Origin: Streptosporangiales bacterium | GTDB lineage: Bacteria; Actinomycetota; Actinomycetes; Streptosporangiales; WHST01 | Assembly (NCBI GenBank): GCA_009379955.1 | Contig: WHST01000069.1 | Location: 1 to 35,087 of the forward strand | Length of the DNA: 35,087 bases | Direction: 5' to 3' | Part shown: in pieces, positions 24,217 through 30,884 of the stretch | How the letters are laid out: every line of letters starts with the position of its first letter | Position numbering within the stretch: the stretch's first letter is position 1 | Position numbers and translations under genes: made by a program | The notes under the pieces: generated by a model | The model's database searches: none | Told to the model about the DNA's origin: nothing | What the model saw: the letters and a program-made list of their open reading frames with translations, nothing else

Positions 24217-26511
24217 TCAGGTCCGCCAGAAGCGGGCCCGCCGGTCGCCACCCCGCGTGCCCTGCGTGCCGTCCGCCAGCAGGGCGCGGACCGCCTGCAC
24301 CGCGGACGGCAGGTCGGCGCCCGCTTCGCCGCGCAGGGCGCGGGCGAGGTCGCGCAGGGCGTCGCACCACGCGTCCGGCGCCCCGACGCTGACGAGGTCG
24401 TCGACGAGCACGTCGACGTCGGCGGCAAGCGCGTCGTGGTCATCCCGGTCGAGCCGCTCCAGCAGCTCCTCGACCCGCGGCCGGTACGTGTCCGTGACCG
24501 GCGGGACCGCAACCGACTCCCGCCCACGACCGCCGCGCCGTCCCTGCGCACGCGCCGGACCTGGCGCAGCGTGGCCGAACGCCTGGCCGGCGGCGGGTGC
24601 GGCGAGGTCGGTCGCGGCCCGCATGGCCATCATCGGCATCGCGCCACCCGCGGGCTGGGGCGCCCACCCGCTGGGCAGTTCGACCGGCTGGGTGACCGGC
24701 TGCGGTGACGTCGAGCCGGTTCGGCGGTCACGGTCGACCGCGACGAACGCCGTGAACCGGCTCAGCACGCCGTGGGCCAGCGACACGGCGACGATCCGGT
24801 CGGCGAGCTCCTCGTCGCCGGGTCGCGCCGACGCGTACGAGTCCTCGAGGTCGCGGACCCGCGCACGCGCCCAGACCGTGCGCACCGCCATGCTGTCGAC
24901 CGTCGTCGCGGTCACCCGCTCCGTCAGGCCGTCGGCCGTGACAGTGAAGCGCACGTCGCCCGCGGGTCTCCCCGCGAACCGTCCGGCCACCGTGACGGGC
25001 ACGCCAGGGAACAGGTCGGGCGCGCGACCAGGCGCCGTCTCGTCCGCGAGCAGCTCGACGCGGTCCGCGGTCACCGTGAGTCCGGTGGCCACGGGCGGCG
25101 CGATCCTGCGGTGCAGGTCCGCGACGACGCCGTCGAGCCGGTCCTCGGACTCCACCAGGTCGCACCGACCGGCGCCGACCGACGCGATCCGGCGCAGGAA
25201 CCCGGCGTTGACGGCGCGGTCGATGCCGAGCGCGAAGACCCTGACCCGCCCGGCCGCGGGCTGCAGCGCCCGCAGCACCTCGTCCTCGTTGCCCACCTGG
25301 CCGTCGGTCACGAGGACGACGTACCGGTCACGGGACTCGCCGGAGTCGTCCGCCAGCAACCCGACCGCCTCCCGCAGCGACGCGAGCAGGTCGGTGCCAC
25401 CGCGCGCCTGGAGCTCGGCGAGCCACGAGACGGCGGACCACCGCGACCTGTCGGTTGCCGCGGCGAGTCCCTCCGCCTCCGGCGGTCGTTCGACGGTGTT
25501 GTCGAACGCCAGCACCGCGAACCTGTCCCGGGTGCCGAGCGTGTCGACCACCCGGGCGGCCGCCCGGCGCGCCGCGACCATCTTCCAGCCGCTCATGCTG
25601 CCGGAGCGGTCGAGCACCACGACGACGTCGCGCGGACGGCTCGTCGCGGGCGGCGCGGGTGGCACCACGGTGACCTGCCACGTCCCACCCGCCGCGTCAC
25701 CGTCGCCGTCGACGGTGACGAGCGCGGTCGTCCGCAGCACGTCGGCGGCGACGGGCCAGCGCAGCAGCACGTCGCGGTCGAGCCGCTCCCCCGGCCGCAG
25801 CTCCACCTCGACGGCGCCGTCGGCCTCCCGCGTCTCGACGTTGTGCAGGGTCGAGGCGAGATCGGCGGTCGCCAGGCCGGGGACGCGAAGTGTCGCCCGC
25901 AACGAGAGCGCGACGGGGCTCTCCTGTCCCGGTAGCAGGACGGGCGGGGTGATGCGGCTGGCGTCGGGCACGCGGTCGGTGTCGCGCGCGACGCCGGTGC
26001 CCACGTCGGCGCCGCCGAGTGGCACACCGGGGACGTATCTCGGGGCGACGACGAGCGGGAAGCGGTACTCGGCGACGCCGTCGTCAACCGGCAGTGGTCC
26101 GGTCATCGTGAGGGTGACCACCGCCTCCTCGCCTGGCAGCAGGTTGCCCACCCGCATCGTGAACACGCCGGGACGCTCCTCCTCGGCGATCGCGGCGCGA
26201 TGCCCCGCCGCCACGGCCTCGTCGTACTCCTGGCGGGCCCGGCCGCGCTCGTCGAGCCGCCCCTCGACCACGCGCCCAGCCAGGTCGGCGACGAAGGACG
26301 TGACGCCCGCGCGGTCGGGCAGCGGGAAGACGTACGTCGCCTCGAGCGCCGTGTCGCGGGTGTTGCGGAACGTCTGGCGCACGGTCGTCGTCGCCACGAG
26401 CTCGCAGACGTCGCCCTCGATCTCGACCGCCGTCAGCGGCAGTGCCCCGTGTTCGTCGCCGAGACGACCACACACACCGAGGTCGGTGGGTTCGATTCCC
26501 GTCACCGTCAT
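24217..26511 (-). CDS. VIT and vWA domain protein, cytosolic
   Basis: 764 residues. The N-terminal VIT domain (about 10-140) shows ALPLTAVEIEGDV, TYVFPLPDRAGVTSF and the ERPGVFTMRVGNLLPGE end. The vWA domain (about 293-465) has a complete metal-ion-dependent adhesion site: DRSGS (Asp301, Ser303, Ser305), Thr373 in GGTDL and Asp403 in VTDG. A C-terminal region with Met/Pro/Ala linker and an Arg/Gly block follows, then a helical end. There is no signal peptide or membrane segment, unlike animal inter-alpha-trypsin inhibitors. ATG 26511 has GAGGAG 6 bases upstream and lies 10 bases after the MerR gene. Partner and function are unknown. Confidence 0.88.
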   Translation of the reverse strand: MTVTGIEPTDLGVCGRLGDEHGALPLTAVEIEGDVCELVATTTVRQTFRNTRDTALEATYVFPLPDRAGVTSFVADLAGRVVEGRLDERGRARQEYDEAVAAGHRAAIAEEERPGVFTMRVGNLLPGEEAVVTLTMTGPLPVDDGVAEYRFPLVVAPRYVPGVPLGGADVGTGVARDTDRVPDASRITPPVLLPGQESPVALSLRATLRVPGLATADLASTLHNVETREADGAVEVELRPGERLDRDVLLRWPVAADVLRTTALVTVDGDGDAAGGTWQVTVVPPAPPATSRPRDVVVVLDRSGSMSGWKMVAARRAAARVVDTLGTRDRFAVLAFDNTVERPPEAEGLAAATDRSRWSAVSWLAELQARGGTDLLASLREAVGLLADDSGESRDRYVVLVTDGQVGNEDEVLRALQPAAGRVRVFALGIDRAVNAGFLRRIASVGAGRCDLVESEDRLDGVVADLHRRIAPPVATGLTVTADRVELLADETAPGRAPDLFPGVPVTVAGRFAGRPAGDVRFTVTADGLTERVTATTVDSMAVRTVWARARVRDLEDSYASARPGDEELADRIVAVSLAHGVLSRFTAFVAVDRDRRTGSTSPQPVTQPVELPSGWAPQPAGGAMPMMAMRAATDLAAPAAGQAFGHAAPGPARAQGRRGGRGRESVAVPPVTDTYRPRVEELLERLDRDDHDALAADVDVLVDDLVSVGAPDAWCDALRDLARALRGEAGADLPSAVQAVRALLADGTQGTRGGDRRARFWRT

Positions 26512-26521
26512 ATCCGTCTCC

Positions 26522-27154
26522 TCACACGTCGATGGCGAGCACGCCGGCGGCGCGCAGGTGGTCCAGAAGCGGCTCCGCGGCCGCACGCAGCGTCGCCGGG
26601 TCGACGGCGGCGTCATCGGTGGTGCCCAGGTCGACCGAGAGCTCGATCCCCGCGGCCAGCGGTACGACCAGCTGGCGCCGCACGTCCGGCCGCGCGCCCG
26701 CGGCGGGAAGTGCCGGGTCCGCCGGTGTCGGGTTCGGCGCCGCACGCCAGAACGCGGCGGACCGCGCCGCCACCGGCCGCTCGCCAGCACCGTCACCGCC
26801 CGCGTCCGCGCGGGGCGTGGGGTCCGCGAACACCGCCTCCGCGCCGGGGCCGATCGCGGCGTACAGCTCCTCGTCGGCGGCCCCGGTCAGGCGGCGCTGG
26901 ATCTCGGCGAGGCTGACGCCCGCGGCCTGCAGCCGCTTGACCGCGACCACCTGGAGGAGGTGCCGCCGCCCGTACCGCGCCTGCCGACCGGCCGCCGGGA
27001 GCGGCCGGTCGACGAGGCCGAGCTGGGTGTAGTAGCGGATCGTCCTCGGGTCGGGCCGCGCGCGGACGCGGGCGTTGGGGACGCCGAGCCGGAGCGCGTC
27101 GAGCGCCCGGCCGACTCCGTCGGCCAGCTCCTCCAGCGAGTACGTCTCCGTCAT
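26522..27154 (-). CDS. MerR-family transcriptional regulator
   Basis: 210 residues from ATG 27154. The winged helix has YSLEELADG, PDPRTIRYYTQLGLVDRPLP, RYGRRHLLQVVAVKRLQAAG and VSLAEIQRRLTG. The C-terminal part (about 95-210) is Ala/Pro-rich and ends in a separate conserved-looking segment, RRQLVVPLAAGIELSVDLG, that is not a metal or drug pocket I recognise. It is 10 bases upstream of, and surely co-transcribed with, the VIT/vWA gene. The palindrome at 27157-27183 ends two bases before the ATG, so the gene is probably autoregulated. No Shine-Dalgarno sequence is visible; ATG 27172 is an alternative start but falls inside the palindrome. Confidence 0.88.
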   Translation of the reverse strand: MTETYSLEELADGVGRALDALRLGVPNARVRARPDPRTIRYYTQLGLVDRPLPAAGRQARYGRRHLLQVVAVKRLQAAGVSLAEIQRRLTGAADEELYAAIGPGAEAVFADPTPRADAGGDGAGERPVAARSAAFWRAAPNPTPADPALPAAGARPDVRRQLVVPLAAGIELSVDLGTTDDAAVDPATLRAAAEPLLDHLRAAGVLAIDV

Positions 27155-27156
27155 AG

Positions 27157-27183
27157 ATAACAGTGTCATCATGACACTGTTAT
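27157..27183. promoter_or_regulatory. Perfect 27-bp palindrome upstream of the MerR gene
   Basis: ATAACAGTGTCAT and its exact complement ATGACACTGTTAT flank one central base. A minus-strand TTGACG (27187-27192), a possible -35 box, lies just outside it. The palindrome therefore covers the probable promoter and start of the MerR/VIT-vWA operon. It is well placed to be the MerR operator. Confidence 0.8.
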
Positions 27184-27208
27184 TTCGTCAAGTCACGGCA
27201 TTCCTTTG

Positions 27209-27234
27209 CCATATATCCGAGTTCGGATATATGG
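27209..27234. promoter_or_regulatory. Perfect 26-bp palindrome upstream of the PadR gene
   Basis: CCATATATCCGA and its exact complement TCGGATATATGG flank a central GT. The element is AT-rich against a GC-rich background and ends 39 bases before the PadR start. It is the likely operator and overlaps or lies beside the promoter of the PadR/MFS operon. It differs entirely from the palindrome 25 bases away. Confidence 0.8.
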
Positions 27235-27273
27235 TCGTCAGCTGTCAGCCGCCAGTGGATGGAGTGAGGCCCG

Positions 27274-27909
27274 ATGGCCGTACGCCGCAGCGCGGCGAGC
27301 CCGCTCGCGCTCGCCGTCCTCGCCCTGCTCTCCGAGCGGTCGATGCATCCGTACGAGATCGCGAGCGAGATGCGGGTGCGCGGGATCGAGCACAGCATCC
27401 GGCTCAACTACGGCTCGCTGTACTCGGTCGTCGACGCGCTGCGCGACGCCGGATACATCACCGCGCAGGAGACCGTCCGCGAGGGCAAGCGTCCCGAGCG
27501 CACCATCTATGCGGTCACCGAGGAGGGCTACGCCGAGCTGCGCGAACGGCTGCGGTCGCTGCTGGGCCGGCACGACCGGGAGTACCCGCGCTTCATGGCC
27601 GGCCTCGCGTTCCTCGAGCACGTCCCCCGCGACGAGGCCGTCGAACTCCTCCAGCAACGCACCAGAGAGCTCGACCAGGAGATCGGCCACTTGCGGGCGA
27701 TCGTCACCGGGCTGCGCGAGCACGGTCTCGAACGGATCGCGATCGTAGAGGCGGAGTACCTCCTCACCCTCTGGGACGCCGAGGCCGCGTGGGTACGAGA
27801 ACTCACCGATGACCTCGCGACCGGCCGGCTGGCCCCGATGGACAAGCCCACCGCCTGGCCCAGGCGCGAGGCGCCCACGAACCCCGAGGCGAAGGAGACC
27901 GCACGATGA
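27274..27909 (+). CDS. PadR-family transcriptional regulator
   Basis: 211 residues. The PadR winged helix (about 8-80) has SPLALAVLALLSERSMHPYEIASEM, the NYGSLYSVVDALRDAGYITAQ recognition region and the wing RPERTIYAVTEEG. The C-terminal helical region (about 95-185) fits the dimerisation domain of longer PadR proteins. ATG 27274 has GGAGTGAGG upstream. The stop overlaps the start of the MFS gene as ATGA. By family, it is probably a repressor released by a compound that the co-transcribed exporter removes. Confidence 0.93.
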   Translation: MAVRRSAASPLALAVLALLSERSMHPYEIASEMRVRGIEHSIRLNYGSLYSVVDALRDAGYITAQETVREGKRPERTIYAVTEEGYAELRERLRSLLGRHDREYPRFMAGLAFLEHVPRDEAVELLQQRTRELDQEIGHLRAIVTGLREHGLERIAIVEAEYLLTLWDAEAAWVRELTDDLATGRLAPMDKPTAWPRREAPTNPEAKETAR

Positions 27910-29576
27910 CGCCCTCTCCCGACGGCCCGCCCACCAGGGGCGGCATCCGCGGCAACCCCTGGGCGGTGCTCATCGCGCTGTGCCTGGGGTTCTTCATGAT
28001 CCTGCTCGACACGACGATCGTGAACGTCGCGATCCCCGACATCATCGACAAGGTCGGCACCTCGCTCGACGAGGCGCTCTGGGTCGTCAACGCCTACGTG
28101 CTCGTCTACGCCGTCCTGCTCATCAGCGCCGGGCGGCTCGGCGACATCGTCGGGCCGCGCACAATGTTCATGGCCGGCCTGGTCGTGTTCGTCGTCGCGT
28201 CGGCCGCGTGCGTGCTGTCGCAGAGCCCCGGCCAGCTCATCGCCGCCCGCGCCGTGCAGGGTGTCGGTGGCGCGATGCTGACACCGCAGACCCTCACGAT
28301 CCTCACCACGATCTTCCCGCGGGAGCGACGCGGCGCGGCGTTCGGCATCTGGGGTGCCGTCGCGGGCGTCGCGACGGTGACCGGCCCGACGCTCGGCGGC
28401 TACCTCGTGACCGAGTGGGACTGGCGCTGGATCTTCTTCGTCAACCTGCCCGTCGGCGTCATCGCCCTGGTGCTCGCGGTCGTGCTCGTGCCCGACCTGC
28501 GTCCGGGACGCAAGCACCGGCTCGACCTGCTCGGCGTCGCCCTCGCGTCCGCGGGCCTGACGGCGTTGACGTACGGGCTCCTCGAGGGCGAGCGCTACGA
28601 CTGGGGCACGATCCGAGGGTTCGTCAGCATCCCCGCCGTCCTCGTGCTCGGCGTCGTGCTGCTGGCGGCGTTCGCCGTCTGGCAACGGGTGCAGCGCAGC
28701 GAGCCGTTGCTGCCGTTCGAGGTGTTCCGCGACCGCAACTTCACGCTCACCAGCATCGTCGCGGCCGCCCTCACGTTCGGCATGCTCGGCATCTTCCTGC
28801 CGCTCACCATCTACCTGCAGACCGTGCTCGACCTCACCGCGCTCGAGGCGGGACTCACCATCGCGCCGATGCCGTTGGTCGCGATGGTGCTCGCCCCGCT
28901 CGCCGGACGCCTCGCCGACCGGATCGGTGGCAAGTACCTTCTCGTCGCAGGCCTGCTGCTGTTCGCCGGCGGCATCGGAGCGGTCGTGGCGACGACGGGA
29001 CCGGACTCCGGACGCTGGGACTTCCTCGCCGGGCTCCTCGTCGCCGGCCTCGGCATGGGATTCATCTTCGCGCCGCTGCAGACCGTGTCGATGCGCGACA
29101 TCCCGCCACGACTCGCGGGATCGGCCTCCGGCGTACAGAACACGATCCGCCAGCTCGGCGGCGTCATCGGCGGCGCGGTCGTCGGCGCCGTGCTGCAGAA
29201 CCGGCTCGCGTCCGCGCTGCACGACCAGGCACAGGCCCACGCGGCCCAGCTACCCGCACCGTTCCGTGACAGGTTCGTCGACGGGTTCGACCGGGCCGCC
29301 TCGGGCGGGCTCCAGCTCGGTACCGGCCAGAGCGGCGCGGACATCGACCTGCCGAAGGACCTCGACCCGCAGACGGCGGAGCAGGTCGGCAGGCTCGCTC
29401 ACGACGTCTTCGTCCAGGCGTACGTCGACGCCATGCACCCGACCCTCGCAGTGCCGATCGCCGTGCTCGCCGCCGCGGGACTCGCCTGCCTCGGCATCTC
29501 GCGACACCGCCGCTCCCCCACATCACCACCGCCGCCCACCGACGACCGCGAGCCTGCGGGCCACACCGCCGACTGA
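27906..29576 (+). CDS. MFS multidrug exporter, DHA2 (14-TM, EmrB/QacA-like)
   Basis: 556 residues. The first helix is AVLIALCLGFFMILLDTTIVNVAIP (about 19-43), with motif D1 LDTTIVNVA. Motif A follows in SAGRLGDIVGPRTMF, and motif C in GAVAGVATVTGPTLGGYL; FFVNLPVGV follows. About 14 hydrophobic segments are present, the normal number for proton-driven DHA2 drug exporters. An extracytoplasmic loop at about 435-510 precedes the last helix. The C-terminal tail is Pro/Asp-rich, ending PTDDREPAGHTAD. The last 47 bases have a diverged duplicate at 30661-30706 beyond the toxin-like cassette. Confidence 0.94.
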   Translation: MTPSPDGPPTRGGIRGNPWAVLIALCLGFFMILLDTTIVNVAIPDIIDKVGTSLDEALWVVNAYVLVYAVLLISAGRLGDIVGPRTMFMAGLVVFVVASAACVLSQSPGQLIAARAVQGVGGAMLTPQTLTILTTIFPRERRGAAFGIWGAVAGVATVTGPTLGGYLVTEWDWRWIFFVNLPVGVIALVLAVVLVPDLRPGRKHRLDLLGVALASAGLTALTYGLLEGERYDWGTIRGFVSIPAVLVLGVVLLAAFAVWQRVQRSEPLLPFEVFRDRNFTLTSIVAAALTFGMLGIFLPLTIYLQTVLDLTALEAGLTIAPMPLVAMVLAPLAGRLADRIGGKYLLVAGLLLFAGGIGAVVATTGPDSGRWDFLAGLLVAGLGMGFIFAPLQTVSMRDIPPRLAGSASGVQNTIRQLGGVIGGAVVGAVLQNRLASALHDQAQAHAAQLPAPFRDRFVDGFDRAASGGLQLGTGQSGADIDLPKDLDPQTAEQVGRLAHDVFVQAYVDAMHPTLAVPIAVLAAAGLACLGISRHRRSPTSPPPPTDDREPAGHTAD

Positions 29577-29579
29577 CCG
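29533..29579. repeat. Left copy of the duplicated MFS 3' end
   Basis: This 47-base segment covers the last codons and stop of the MFS gene. It aligns to 30661-30706 with five mismatches and one single-base gap. It is the left boundary of the toxin-like cassette. Site-specific insertion at a gene's 3' end or segmental duplication could both produce this. Confidence 0.75.
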
Positions 29580-29591
29580 ACCGGCACAGCC

Positions 29592-29609
29592 GCGTCCTCG
29601 GGGAACTCC
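29592..29609. repeat. 18-bp direct repeat, left copy
   Basis: GCGTCCTCGGGGAACTCC occurs here and, without change, at 30818-30835. The two copies bracket the cassette just outside the duplicated MFS 3' end, and on the right they lie beyond the second 31-bp repeat array. Confidence 0.85.
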
Positions 29610-29628
29610 TGATCCCTGCAGGCGAGTA

Positions 29629-29838
29629 CTACTCCACAACCTCGAACTGGTCGGGGTGCAGGGTGACGACTTCGATGTCGTCGTCGCCCATCTGCAGCTC
29701 GACGGCGTACCCTTCCCGCGGCGAGTCGTAGGTTTCGAGGACGTGGCCTTCCGTGCCGCTGGGGATGGTCCGCTCTGGACGGAAGTCGCTGGTGACGTCG
29801 ACCGTGGTGCGGATCATCGCGTCTGCTGCTGCCTTCAT
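29629..29838 (-). CDS. Probable immunity protein, DUF4926-like
   Basis: 69 residues, likely a small beta-barrel: TVDVTSDFRPERTIPSGTEG, then HVLETYDSPREGYAVELQMG and VTLHPDQFEVVE. This pattern resembles DUF4926 proteins, which I recall as frequent partners of DUF6883 domains. Its ATG overlaps the stop of the DUF6883-like gene as ATGA, the order expected for a toxin followed by its immunity gene. Codon use is less GC-biased than in the MFS or MacA genes. Function is inferred from context; no assay-level evidence can come from sequence. Confidence 0.6.
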   Translation of the reverse strand: MKAAADAMIRTTVDVTSDFRPERTIPSGTEGHVLETYDSPREGYAVELQMGDDDIEVVTLHPDQFEVVE

Positions 29839-30143
29839 CGGTGACCCTCCTGGTGGACCTTGAGCAAGTTTGTCAGAAGCCGCGGTGCGTCACTTCCGTG
29901 GTCGACCTGCCAGACGGCGAAGAGGGTGCCGTGTCGGCCGTTCGGGCCGACGATCTCGTACTCGGTCTCGAAACGCCGCCCGTGTTCGCTGGGCTTGCCC
30001 GGCGTTACTGGCGCGGTTGCGAGCTGCGCTTGGACTTGTCTCGTGACGTCGTCTGCCGCTTGGTCTCGCGCGTTGTGGACGTCGTAGCCAAGCTGCCCCC
30101 ACGCCTTCCATTTGCCACGGCTGCGCGGGTTCTCTGGCGCCAT
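29835..30143 (-). CDS. DUF6883-like domain (probable toxin end), possibly read from an upstream frame
   Basis: From ATG 30143 this gives 102 residues, including KWKAWGQLGYDVHNA, RRFETEYEIVGPNGRHGTLF and AVWQVDHGSDAPRLLTNLL. These match the DUF6883 pattern of small domains at the C-termini of polymorphic toxins. The expected beginning of the domain lies before the ATG: the same frame upstream reads SPNADRANLDRRKFVAYSM. That frame stays open back to a TAG at 30261-30263 with no ATG, GTG or TTG between. Beyond the TAG it is the frame of the helical protein at 30261-30530. So this is probably the C-terminal part of a longer protein broken or gated by one stop codon. Confidence 0.6.
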   Translation of the reverse strand: MAPENPRSRGKWKAWGQLGYDVHNARDQAADDVTRQVQAQLATAPVTPGKPSEHGRRFETEYEIVGPNGRHGTLFAVWQVDHGSDAPRLLTNLLKVHQEGHR

Positions 30144-30260
30144 CGAGTACGCGACGAACTTGCGCCGGTCGAGATTCGCGCGGTCGGCGTTCGGCGACGT
30201 CGGATGCCCGGTGGTCGCACCCTGGTATGTAGTTGCTAGGGATCCTGAGCCTCGCGGCAG

Positions 30261-30530
30261 CTAAGCGCCACCCGAGCCCTTTGCCTGCTCGCAGGCAGTC
30301 ACGTAGTCGTCCAGGGCGCTCCGCGCCTGTGAGATGTGCTCCCGTGCGCTTGTCAGCGCGTCACTGCTTGCCTGTTGGAGTACTAGCGCGGGCGTCTCGG
30401 AGCCGAGCGCCAAGAACTGCCCGGCCACGTCGCTGGTGTCGGAGTCCAGCTCGGACACCACGCCCTCGGGTGCGTCGAGCGCATCTCTCGCAGCCTGTGC
30501 CTTCGCCTGTAGGTCATCGAGCGCCGACAC
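30261..30530 (-). CDS. Small helical protein, N-terminal part of a toxin-like ORF
   Basis: 89 residues, almost entirely predicted helix, without Trp or a WXG motif. It begins MSALDDLQAKAQAARDALDA and ends CEQAKGSGGA. Size and two-helix look resemble DUF6244-type or ESX-like small proteins of actinobacteria, which often precede or head polymorphic toxins; this comparison is from memory. GTG 30530 has GGGGGAGG 4 bases upstream. The stop TAG is followed in the same frame by CTG CCG and a Gly/Ser/Thr-rich linker into the DUF6883-like domain. Read as one unit, 29835-30530 is 231 codons plus the final stop, with one internal TAG. Confidence 0.6.
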   Translation of the reverse strand: MSALDDLQAKAQAARDALDAPEGVVSELDSDTSDVAGQFLALGSETPALVLQQASSDALTSAREHISQARSALDDYVTACEQAKGSGGA

Positions 30531-30613
30531 ATGGCCTCCCCCGAGCGGTGATCGTCGTCCGGACGCATGCTGCCGGATCGGTCACCGCGGGCGCAACAGA
30601 GCGCACGGACTGC

Positions 30614-30644
30614 GAAAACGCCCCCAGCCGTGAGCCGGGGCGCT
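30614..30644 (-). terminator. Intrinsic terminator on the minus strand
   Basis: CGCCCC (30619-30624) pairs with GGGGCG (30637-30642) around a short imperfect inner stem. On the minus strand the hairpin is followed by GTTTTCG, a short U-run. It lies upstream of the helical-protein gene and reads in the same direction. It may end a former upstream gene brought in with the cassette, or attenuate the cassette itself. No minus-strand gene lies immediately upstream today. Confidence 0.6.
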
Positions 30645-30660
30645 CCTGGGTCACGGACTC

Positions 30661-30706
30661 CGTCCACCGGCGAGCGCGAGCCGGCGGGCACATCGCCGAC
30701 TGACCG
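30661..30706. repeat. Right copy of the duplicated MFS 3' end
   Basis: 46 bases aligning to 29533-29579 at about 87% identity, including the equivalent of the MFS stop region CGCCGACTGACCG. A one-base deletion breaks the MFS reading frame, so this is a non-coding remnant. Together with the left copy it brackets about 1.08 kb. Confidence 0.75.
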
Positions 30707-30742
30707 GGCAGCCTGGAGCGCCGGGTCGTGGTGATCACCCCA

Positions 30743-30826
30743 GCTGGGGTCCCCAACGGTGACCGGAGCCCCCACCGGGGACCCCAACGGTGGCGTCAGC
30801 CCCCGCCGGGGACCCCGGCGTCCTCG
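30743..30826. repeat. 22-bp repeat, three copies at a 31-bp period (array 2)
   Basis: Copies begin at 30743, 30774 and 30805. The first is GCTGGGGTCCCCAACGGTGA, the second ACCGGGGACCCCAACGGTGG, and the third is more diverged after GCCGGGGACCCC. Period and core match array 1 at 19350-19433. The array lies in the 354-base gap between the divergent helical-protein gene and macA. That gap otherwise holds the terminator, the right MFS remnant and the 18-bp repeat. Confidence 0.8.
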
Positions 30827-30835
30827 GGGAACTCC
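30818..30835. repeat. 18-bp direct repeat, right copy
   Basis: Identical to 29592-29609 (GCGTCCTCGGGGAACTCC). Here it overlaps the end of the 31-bp array and precedes macA by 49 bases. Confidence 0.85.
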
Positions 30836-30884
30836 CAGGTCACGCGCAGGCCGGCACCAGCCGGCGCCGGAAGACTCCGGTGTC

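Noticed and set aside
26485-26510. tRNA-like T-arm: GTGGGTTCGATTCCCGT on the plus strand
   Set aside because: It lies within the first codons of the VIT/vWA gene. The T-stem needs wobble pairs and I could not find matching anticodon, D or acceptor arms upstream.
24185-27160. Very long plus-strand frame opposite the VIT/vWA and MerR genes
   Set aside because: Ser/Arg/Thr-rich shadow translation; the minus-strand genes have recognisable domains and motifs.
30233-30703. Plus-strand frame across the toxin-like cassette
   Set aside because: Its translation is Arg/Pro-rich with no domain. Its end resembles the MFS tail only because of the duplicated segment.
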